From positions 28,525,634-28,589,633 of the forward strand of contig CM051040.1 of assembly GCA_027627225.1 (NCBI GenBank): DNA of 64,000 bases, written 5' to 3'. Position numbers and translations under genes: made by a program. Origin of the DNA: Congeria kusceri. Taxonomy: Eukaryota > Mollusca > Bivalvia > Myida > Dreissenidae. The notes under the pieces are model-generated. The model had not been told where the DNA came from and ran no database searches. It saw nothing but the letters and a program-made list of their open reading frames with translations. This document shows, piece after piece, positions 24,601 through 36,600 of this stretch (position 1 is the stretch's first letter; each line of letters begins with the position of its first letter).

Positions 24601-27600
24601 CTACATAAGTTATTCACTTGAAACTTGGACTAACCTTTGTCATCAACTCTAGTATCAGGGTCAACATTACCCATAACTCTGTTTTGTATTTTGACAGAGT
24701 TATGCCCCTTTTTCACATAGATTTTCTGGTTAAAGTTTATATTCAAAAGTTTTGTAACTTCAAAACTAGATAAGTTATGCACTTGAAACTTGGAACTAAC
24801 CTTTGTCATCAACTCTAGTATCAGTGGCAACTTTACCCATAACTATGTTTTGTATTTTGACAGAGTTAGCCCACTTTTTACATAGACTTTGTTGTTAAAG
24901 TTTTTGTTCCAAAAATGTATAAACTATACAAGGCTTCACCTAAAAGTTTCGTATTTTAACAAATTTATGCCCCTTCCACTATCCAAAATATGTACCAACT
25001 GAAATACATCGAAAAGTCGAGCGTGCTGTCCTCTGACAGCTCTGGTCTATTTACCCACCCACCTGTAAAATACTATAAATTACTTGAGGGAAGAAAATGG
25101 ACAATTTTGGGGGAAAATGGAGGATATTTTGTAAGTGGAAACTGCCTTAAAACAGCACTACAATTAGCAAAAAAAATTAACAGTGTGTACACGTTTGTAC
25201 TGCATGATTCAGATGCCACTTGCTTTCTCATTTCAGTGACTGTTTTTTTAAACCAAACCCATAATTAATTTGTCAGGGCATGAGTTGCACATGGATCTTT
25301 ATTTAGCTACATGTGCACATAATGTACTACATCGTTTGAAGCTGATTCGCGATTGGTTTTCACCTTTCAGCCTATTCAGTTTGATAAACAAACACTGTTA
25401 TCATGACGCAGTTACATGTAGATTAATGACAAACAATGAAGTTCGCACTTTGTAAATGCATTGTCAGTCAAAATTCATTTGCATAGGATTGGCATTTTTT
25501 GATACGTAAATTTTGACACCTGTTGAAACTGGTTTGTTTTCTTTTTAGCCGATCGATCAAGCCCCTCTCCGGAACAGTAACGTTGTGATCCTGAGCTCAT
25601 TGACGCAGACGCCTCTGACCAATCCAGACTCCATGATTGGAGAGTTCTGTGTGAACGCAGGTGCTCCGATTTTTTAATGAATAAAAATATGACTTTCACA
25701 GGACTCCGAAATTGTTAAGTGCTGATTTACACGGTTTAAAGTCATAAATATTTATCTCATACTTTGTTGCAAAATTTAAAGTGACATATTTAAATTCTTG
25801 CATATTATTTTAGTGTTGGCTTATTTTAACTGTTCAATATAAAGCCTAGCGTAAGATCCAGAAGGAAATAGCAGGGTGCCGCACCTGCTCCTGTTTAGTT
25901 CCACCCTGCTGCCCCTCCGGATTGGTCAACACAAATGTTAAATATCTTATTAAATTTAATATACCAGTATTTTTGCCAATATCTAATGCCAAATGAAAAA
26001 TCTGTTTATAAAACATAATTAGAATCATTTAAGTGATAAAAACCATGGATTTACCAATTTATTATAAAAGGTCAACAAATTAACTCCAGTTTTCCCCCCT
26101 GCCCCTTTTCAGCAGCGACCTGTACCTTTTCAGATCCTAGATCTTTCCCTAAAGAAGCCATTATGAACATTTTGTAGTGTATGTAAGTATTAAAAATAGG
26201 ATCCCCAGAATCGTTTTCACTGCTATGGTCTTAATAATTACAGACTTCAATTTGAACTACTCCATACCAAATGAAACAGCTGCTCTACACAGTGTATTTT
26301 TGTAAAAATAAGTTTTTCAGTGATTATAGCTTTTTGTGAAATACAATTTAAAATAACAATGAACCCACTTTCCAAAATGCATAAACGTAATAAAACAACA
26401 ACATGAAATAATGCACCTATCAATATCTTCCCCCAGGGGTGAGCGGCGGGCATATACAGGACTTTAGAATGAACGAGATTTCCCGACTGGCAGGAATTTG
26501 ACACGCCAAATGATTCTGGGTCCTGAAAATATTCTTGGGTCAAATTGTAGATCCCGGTAATATTGGGCGTCCGGGCATCCCCCACTGTGGAGACTTAGAC
26601 AAAACTGCTTGGCTCTAGGGTGGGGAATTAGATCACCCCTGGGCAAGTCCACCGCTCCCCCCTGGGGAAAAATATTGATAGGTACATAATGCTACATACT
26701 TTTGGCATTTAAATATAATTACTGAGTTGTCAGGGATCTGTTGTAACTAGCTGTCATCCTTCGGGGCAGGAACCATGGCTGATGATACTAAACTTCACAA
26801 CAGTCAGTACACTTCATATGCATCACTGAAAAGCTAGCTCAACTGCAATGCTGATAGAAGTGACTACCGGTATATTCATCTCGCATGTTTACATTTTTCA
26901 GCTGTTACCATAAAGAACGGTGGGAACGTACTGGTACCCTGCTACCCCTCAGGTGTGACCTATGACCTCTTTGAGTGCCTTTCCGGCCACCTGGACAGCT
27001 GTGGGTTGAGCACTGTGCCCCTCTACTTCATCTCCCCAGTCTCCGATAGCACTCTCGCCTACTCCAACATATTTGCTGAATGGTATGTCCTGTTTCTGAA
27101 GAGTAACATTACCGTTTACAAGTTACTTTTGTCTGTATAGTCTTGTTGTTTTTCTTAGCAATTACATGTATCTTCTACTGTATATGGTGTTGTTTTCTGA
27201 GCAATTAATCTTCATTTCTTTAGGTATTTTGGGAATATTGATAAGTTTGGAATAAAGATAAGTTTATTTAGTGAGGCGTAGAAAACACATTTTTATGCTG
27301 AGCAAATAAACGTACTCTCTGTCTTTATTTTGAAAATGAACAGAAAAGAAAATATACAAAATAACACTTAAAACATAAAATAATGTGACAAAAAACTACA
27401 AAAAGACGTCATTTGAACGCGCATGTTTGGTACATCCCACAGCTAAGTTTATTCCACAGGGTGTTATTTTGAATATGTAGGCGTGATAGAATAATTTATT
27501 TTTTTTAACTGTTCTATAGCAGAAGTTACATGCTCATATTTGTGTCTAGGTTTCTTTTACTGGCAATGTTTTATTTCAGGCTTTCAACATCAAAACAATC

Positions 27601-30600
27601 CAAAGTATATCTCCCTGAACCGCCATTTCCACATGCTGAGGTAGGCTTCGGACATGTATACGTGTACCTAAATTTTCTTGTACCATACAATGAATTTACT
27701 AAACCAGTATACTGTATACGTCAACATAAAACGTATTTATAGTAATTGCATATAAATAGCCCAAAACTTACATTTCTCCCCCTAGCTGAACATTTCTGTA
27801 GCCAACTTTACCACACTCTTTTGAAAACAGGCTAATTTTCACTAATTTGGATCTTTTTAATATAAAGAATATGCTATAGCCAAACATTTAAATGTGTAGC
27901 CATTGGCAAATGGCAGCGTGAGCCCTGACTAATACTTCAATCTTTGAATGGCTTGAATGTATTAGTCCATGTGTTCGGTGTTTTGTGTATCAGTCCATGT
28001 GTTCGGTGTTTTCTGTATCAGTCCATGTGTTCGGTGTTTTCTGTATCAGTCCATGTGTTCGGTGTTTTGTGTATCAGTCCATGTGTGTAAAGTTTCATGT
28101 TGATACATTACAGTTGCTGAGCCTAGGACGCCTGAAACAGTTCACTAATATACATGGTAAACTCTTTGTCTTGTTTATGTTAGGCCAAACAGAAAACAAA
28201 AAAATATGAGGCGCATCGTGGGAATACCGGTCTTAATGCATGTGCGTAAAGTGTCGTCCCGGATCAGCCTGTGCAGTCTGCACAGGCTAATCTGGGATGG
28301 CACTTTCCGCCTACAGTGGATTTATGTTTAGTAGAGACTTCCTTGAAACAGAAAATACCATAAAAGAGGAAAGTGCCGTCCCGGATTAGCCTGTGCAGAC
28401 TGCACAGGCTAATCCGGGATGACACTTTACGCACATGCATTAAGTCCGGTTTTCCCACGACGCCCCACATATGTGTTTCGGGCCACCCAACCCTACCTAG
28501 CGAAAAAAAAAAAAAAAAAATTTTAGATAATGTTTTTTTGAATGAAATGTGTATTTAAAGGAAAATAGAAAAAACTCAATCTCGACCCTGCCTAACATAT
28601 CTGAGACCATTTCCCAAAACACACCATTAATTTTTGTTTGGCTTTAGCCCTAAATGCAGTTATTCTACTTAGAAATCCAGTTACAGTTGACTGAGACACT
28701 TAAGAGTTTGTTCCACTTGGTAGAAGCAGTACTAGGTGGCATTTAGAGTAAGGGTAAACTTGATTGAGACATTTTAAGTCTGCTTTATGGGTAGAACGGG
28801 TACTCGTTATTGTCTTAATGAAAGATCACTGGAATGCTTCCTGGCCAGTGGGAGGGACTAAACACTAAATTTTGTGTTTTGTGTGTGTGTGTTAAATTGT
28901 TAGTTTTAAGGATTAATCAAGATTTATAATTTGAATGTGCACTTAGTTAGGATCAGACTCATGGTCACCAATCCAGGAAAAATATCAGTTTTGACATGGC
29001 AACCTTGAACACAGTTGACCGATCGACAAGATTTAATTGACAGTGTGTTTACTCGTTCAAAATGCCAGGACTGTTTGACAGAGATGTCTTGTAAAAAACA
29101 TTTGAGGCGCGTCGTGGGAAAATTGACTTAATGCATGTGCGTAAAGTGTCATCCCAGATTAGCCTGTGCAGTTCGCACAGGCTAATCCGGGACGACACTT
29201 GATGCACATGCATTAAGTCCGGTTTTCCCACGACGCGCCTCATTTGTATTCCATAAACAGTGTTTGTCAGAGGTGGACCTGTCAGAGTGGGCGTGGTTAT
29301 AAAGTCAGTAGCAATCTAAACGATAATGAATGAATAGAATTTCTGTTAGGATTAACAATGTGGATTAACAATGCAACACAGTATTAAGCAGTTCATGTTT
29401 TTTCAGATGTACAGAATGACTTCAAGTGTCCATGTGTTGTGTTTACTGGTCATCCCTCGTTGAGAATGGGTGATGTGATACACTTTATTGAATTATGGGG
29501 AAAATCTTCTGCCAACACTATCATATTCACAGGTTAGTTTTTTCCAATCCTAACGAACATCTTATTATCACGCTTATTTCTATTCGTATTGTTTAAGTGC
29601 AGTTTGGATATGTCAGAGTCATTTCAAATTCCTGACGACTTTATTATGATCAAGTTCAGCTGTACTAGTGTATTAAATATCCCTCCATCCCACCCAGTAG
29701 ATCTGTTTGCAAGCAGCATTAGCATTTTCAGATTTCTAAAGATATGCTCAAATATTGAAAGTGAGAATCAGATACAGTACCCTTATAGACAACGTTTATT
29801 TTACAAATATTGACAAATTCTTCAAAGAAAGCTCTGTCTTTCTGCTTTCAGAACCCGACTTTCCCTATCTAGATGCACTGGGGCCATTCCAACCTCTGCA
29901 AATGAGGGTCTGAGTATATTTAGTTTAAACCTATTTGTGGCGCGTCGTGAGGAAACTGGTCTTAATGCATGTGCATAAAGTGTCGTCCCGGATTAGCCTG
30001 TGCAGTCTGCACAGGCTAATTCAGGACGGCACTTTCCGCCTACAGTTAATTTATATTTAGAAGAGACTTCCTTGAAACAGAAAATACCACAAAAGCGGAA
30101 AGTGCCGTCCCGGATTAGCCTGTGCGGATTGCACAGGCTAATCCGGGACGACACTTTACGCACATGCATTAAGTCCGGTTTTCCCACGACGCCCCTCATT
30201 TATTTTACTTCAATTGTGTCAAAAGCCTGAAGCTTATTGAGACACTTTTGAGTCCGTTTCCTGGGTAGAACCAGTACTTGGTGGCTTTTGAGAAAGATCA
30301 TTCAAATGCTCCCCGAGTAGGGATCGAACTCATGAACTCCCAAGTGCAAGGCGAACACCTTATACACTACACCACTGCGACCTTTATTCCTGACCTATGA
30401 CTATAAAAACTATTAAAGTCTTAAACCTCATTTCAGTCTCAATGCTAAATATTGGCCAAACATAATCACGCCCGATATGTAACGATCATTTCCATTGGTT
30501 GATATTTTATGCAGAGACTGACTTTAGGACTGAAAAATGGCTTAGTCACAGGGCGTGAATTAACATTTTTAACCGCTGGTATTTTTGGCTACCCCACCAG

Positions 30601-33600
30601 TAATAGACCGATCCGGGTTTTCCACAAATAGTTTAAACTCCTCCCCAGCTATTGTTTAAGTATTAATTTCCATTTATTGAAAATCACAAACATTACCACA
30701 TTCTCTTTGGAATATCACAAACAAATTCCAAATGCTCTTTTGTATGAAATAAATTAACCACTAAACACATGATATCCAAGTGCGATGAATTACATTTGTG
30801 GAAGCATCTATTGTACAAGGCAATGACTTAACATGTTACACATTTTGCTGTCGGTTGTAACTGTAAGTCAGATGGAACGATGGAAATGGCAAGCAATTGT
30901 GAGGGCCTTTTTATGCCTGCCTGCAAGAGAACTAGAGATACAACCGGAAGCAAATTTTTGGGGGTCGGGTCGGGTTGGGTATCTTTCTTTGGGTTGGTAT
31001 TTGCGGGTTGGGTCGGTATTGATATACATGTAAGTAAAAGTACACATCAACTGAACACTTCCATGGGCTGCTCCGTTCAGTAAACAAAATAAACATTGTT
31101 TCTACCCAATGAACTTTTAGTTGTAAAAAAACCTGTTATATACAAACACCTATACCTATTGGGTCTTGGTTTTATTAATTTTTTGAATATGGTTTTAGAT
31201 TTAGAAGAATTTTAAGAAAGATGATGATGATGATAAAAAAGGTTAAATACACTATTATTTGAATACCTGATCCAACCCAAATTTTCCAGTGAGGAACCGA
31301 ACTCAAGTTAATTTGAATTGAACCGAAAGTGCGGGTATTTTGTATTTTCAGGTACTCTTGCATCCCTTAAGAGAACCATAGTAGGTGCCCTGTGGCTTTT
31401 TGTGCTTTAAAGTAGACTGCAACAACATTTCAGTATATTGGATTGTATTGCGATATGTCAGGGCAATATATGGCCACTAAATCCTTACTATAATAAATGT
31501 ATTGTTAATTGCTAAAAAAATTACTGCGTGTAAAAATTTATATATAATCGACCTTAATAAAGGATCGGTAGAAAATCATGTTGATTGTCTTGAAGAAATA
31601 CATGAAATAAGTAATTTTCTTGTATTAATTTATATTTCTCTACTAATCTCTGCAATGACAGTATCCGAACTATTTATATATGTCTTTCAATATGTTGCCA
31701 TATATTGCAATATTTGTTTGCCATTTTCCAATCTGCCAGTATTCATGAGTATTGCAATACAGTTTGTCTTATATTGTTGCATCCCTACTTTAACGCTGTT
31801 CATTTTCTCGCCCAGGTGTGCTACTGCCCCATCGACACCAGCCTGAGTTTCTCGCAGGCCAACAAGCTGCTGAAGGACATCCGGCCACAGCATTTGGTGG
31901 TGCCCGAGAGCTACCTTACCCCACCCACCTCCGTCACACAGAGGCCAGACCTGGTGCTGAATGCTGTAAGTTTCAGCGACATACTTTGATGTTTTTATTG
32001 ATACATTCTGTGCCATATTAGTAAATGGTCACATGCCTTTAACAATGAACATTTGATTGTTGATGATAAGTACAAAGGTTGCAGTATTGTGACTATCGTC
32101 TACTTTGTATTTTCGGAAGATTGTCATTGCTAGTAGTGAAATTGTGAGTTTCCTGGCTGAAAATGTTTTGTAGCCCATTTTCTCATTTAATTACATATAT
32201 GAGGCGTGTTAGGGGAAAACCGGGCTTAATGCACGTGCGTAATGTGTCGTCCCGGATTAGCCTGTGCAGTCCAAGAGACTTCCTTGAAACAGAAAATACC
32301 ATAAAAGCGGAAAGTTTTGTCCAGGATTAGCCTGCGTAGACTGCACAGGCTAATCATGGATGACACTTTACGCATATGCATTAAGTCGGGTTTCCCACTA
32401 CACGCTTCAAATGTATTTTAAGTGAAAACTATACAATACTTGATAATGAATTTTTGCACAATATGTTACAATTAAAGAATTTATCTGTCATCAGACCCGA
32501 AGCATTTGAGTTGCACCACATGTAAACTTAATAACTAAATTCTTGTTTAATTTGGATTGTTGTTGTTAACATTAGATTGTTTCCTTCAGGATCTTTCCCC
32601 CATGGCCTACAAACAAGGAGACGTGCTCACTCTGCCAGTAAAGAGGAAGTTTGAATGTATAGAACTAGACCCAAAGGTAACTGGTGTTTAGTTTTCAGCC
32701 CCAAGGCAGATTACTGATTGACTGCTTCAGTATTATTTGAACCTCCAGTACCAATATTGAATATACTTCAAACTGTTCCAAATATAATCTAAGCATTCTT
32801 TATTTAGAGTGATTTATTAATGACTGAAGCAACATTGGTATTCGCCATATTTGCGAACGCACACATATTATTTCTTAAGTCTTAGAATTCTAAGTCTTTT
32901 CTTTATTCTTAAGTCTAAGAAGTCTAAGTCTTTTCTTTATTCTTAAGTCTAAGAAGTCTAAGTCTTTTCTTTATTCTTAAGTCTAAGAAGTCTAAGTCTT
33001 TTCTTTATTCTTAAGTCTAAGAACTGGTTGGTGAATACAGGTCCAGGACTGATCATATTGCATATTTAATATTTTATGCATCTTTGTTCTGGAGATTACC
33101 TTGAAAATTTGCGTGATTCTGAACTGAATGCTTTTGGAAATGTCATCTTAGTTGAGAAATTGAAACAGCCAGTGTATTGCATATACATGTATAGACTGCA
33201 GATGTCAGTAGCTTTATTTAAGAGGACACTAGGTTGGTGTTAAATAAAAAATATTATGTAACAAGCGTAGAAAACTTAAACCTTGGGTCTTTGCCAGTCA
33301 TTCACATAATTTGGTGATTTACCTTATAATCTATTTATCTTTTTATTTTCTGCCTTTATTTTGGATTTAAATGACCAAAATATGCAAATTAACTTTAAAA
33401 TAAAATAAAAGAAAACATACTAAATTACTCACTTTGACCTTGACTTTATTTCGACTTCAAATGGGCTGTCCAGCATTAACTGGGGGCATGTGTGTTTACC
33501 AAACACAGCAATTTGTTATGTTATCTATCAATTATTTTCAAACCAAAGACAGATACATGTTTGATGGGATAAAAAATAATACTAGGTAAGCGTTGGTAAT

Positions 33601-36600
33601 AGAAGTTTATTTGCTCAGCACATGTAATGTTCTATCTGTGTGTTGCAGCTGGCAGCCTCTCTAGAACCAGTGGAGGTGAAGCCAGGCTCTGCTATTACCA
33701 TAGTGAATGCTTCTCTTGTCGTCAGGGACAACAAATATGTCCTCCAGGTACACATGTACTAAAACTTTGTGTGGATAATAGTAGCATTTAAAACATCTCT
33801 GACACCAAGGGATAAAAGTCGTTACTATTCCCATAAGGAATATATGTTGCGTGTCGTGGGAAAACCGGTCTTAATGCATGTGCGTAAAGTGTCGTCCCGG
33901 ATTAGCCTGTGCAGTTAGCACAGTCTAATCCAGGACGGCACTTTCCGCCTTCAGTGGATTTATGTTTAGACAAAAATTCCTTGAAACTGAAAATACCACA
34001 AAAGCGGAAAGTGCCGTCCTAGATTAGCCTGTGAGGACTGCACAAGCTAATCCAGGATGACACTTAACGCACATGCATTAGGCCCGGTTTTCCCAAGACG
34101 CGCCTTATATGTTTTATAACCTACATGTACATGTATGTATACTGAACTAAAAAAGGAACTTTTGCTAAGTTTGAATGTAGTTAATTTAAAGAAATAATTG
34201 AGCGATTTATCATTGTTTATAGGCCAATAAACAACGATTTGGAGTTCTGATGCGTAGGAATTAAACCACAAAGGCATTAAGAGTTGTTTAATGGCCGTCA
34301 AACAACGATAATGGGAAAATTATTTTGATTCTAACATGATTTGACATATCTTTTTGCAGTTGCAATTGGAACTACTTTTTACTATGCTCCGCTCAGAATC
34401 GGGACTACTTTTTGCATTGTTTACTGGGTAGTTTAACAACGATAATTTTGTTCTTTGTCTATAGAAAAGTTAGCGAGTATAATGTTAGAATATTAATGTT
34501 TCCATAGATTTGACTATTATCTTCTGTTTGTTGTACAAGTTTGTCTTATGAATCTACTGGGATTAACTGGTTGATTTTGCACATTAGAACGATTTTACAT
34601 CTATTTATGCGGGTACATCTCTTACCTAACCGTGACAATTTGGCATGTTCTTTACGAAAGTTTTTTTTTGGTTCAAGATATATTCCTGTTAAATATAATG
34701 AACATGGTTTGTTGAAGAAAACATAATAAATGAGTGATATTTTATCAGTTGGTGCCAGTATTAAAAACTGTTCATTTTATTTCACATTATAATTCTTCTG
34801 AATTATGGTATGCATTGTCCAATCAAGGCTTATCAGAAAAGCAAAAGTGTTTGTATTCAGTTGTCAGACTATGGTGATGTAGAACACTTTAGCACATTCG
34901 ATTGGCACATGAAGCGAGCATTAAAACGTTTCGTTTATGCAGAACCATCCATAATTTGATGAATTAATTTATTAAGAGACTTAGATGATACTACGACTAC
35001 CTTACTGGTACACATTGGCATTTTGATATCCTTGTTTGCACGTATGGATTTTCAGCCTCTGAACACTGAAGATAAGCCTTCAAAGCCTTACAAGCCCAGA
35101 ACATACATCTATGGGACAATCAACTGTAAAACATTTGTGGACCTTCTTACAAAGGTTGGTACGCTATATGAAAACCAGAGACCTTGAATTACTTGCAATG
35201 TTTAAGAAGTACAGTAAGGGACAGAAAAAACGAAACAAAATTCAATTAGGGCCAGCTGGAAATACACTGTACTCTTTCTCTGGACCTAATTGGGTGCCTT
35301 CCAATTAAAAAAAAATTATGTACAAAAATATGTTGATATACTTTCCGTGTACAAGCGAATTGAATCAATAAACAAACTCTTTACATGTGTTTATTAAGTA
35401 AGTGTCACACTAATTTGTGTTGACAGAAACCTGTTCTATAATCTTAAATAAATATGTAGTGTTTACTTTCCAATTATACATGTCAGTCCATGTATTTTTT
35501 TGAAAATTGTGATTTTCAGTGGTCTTTTTTCTACCCAAAAATCAGCTTAGAAAATGTCAGGTAAATTTTAAGATGTTCGCAACAAAAAGAAAATAATTGG
35601 GTTAATTTCTCCTTTTGCTTCATTTTTTATTTATTGTATATAGGTTACAATATACTAATTTCATATCAAAATAAATATTTTTAAAAGTAAAAGTTCATAA
35701 AGCATATATAATAATCAAAAACACATGTATGCAATGTATTTCCAAACAAATTTAGTTCAGAAATGATCCATTAAATATCTCCATTCTATTGATACGTTGT
35801 TTATTTATGTTAAAACGAAACTGGAAAAAGGCTACACAGGTACCCTATATAAAATCCAATATTTCCCAAATAAGTTCGGTGAGCCATTCTTTTTATTAAT
35901 GTTTTGGTGTAAGTATACCTTGATGCATGTATGTGCGAAATTTTAAGAAAATCTGTTGTTTGGAACAAAATATGCATTTGATAAAAATAAAGTTTCAGAA
36001 AGCATTATTAGTTCCCATTTGACACACTCAAATGTCCAGTCAAATTCATTATTTACGCAGTAAATGTAGGTAAAGCGTTTTTACACATGTATATTGCCAA
36101 ACAAAGCATGTACAAACATATCAGTTGAAAGAACCATAACCTTGTTTGAAAAAAACTATTTATATACTTAAAAACATTGATAAAAATCCTGTAAAAGGGG
36201 CTTCAACAGGTACCGTATTCAAAACCCAATATTTCCGGAACAAGGCCAGTGACCCCTATTTTTTAAAACTGTTTTAGTTTCAGGATACAATGACGCATGT
36301 ATGTGGGATCTTTTAACAAAATCTGTCTTTGGAATAAAAGATTTTCGTATATTTGATAAATTAATGATGTTTTCACAGGCATATTTAATGCATTATTAAC
36401 CTTGTAAAGTGTCCATTACAAGTCATTTGTTGAATGATAACTGTAGATAAAGCGCGTTTTATCATTAAACTGCATTGGTATATTACCAAACGAAATATTA
36501 AAATGAAGATGCATTTAAAAATCTCCATCTTTGTTTGATTATAAACGCTTTATATTACGAGGTACTCAACATTCTAAGTAACACAAACTGAAAAAAGCCT

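Noticed and set aside
31502..31989. Open frame of 114 codons and a 109-codon reverse frame around INTS9 exon 15
   Set aside because: One runs in AT-rich hAT-like remnant and the other is antisense to exon 15.
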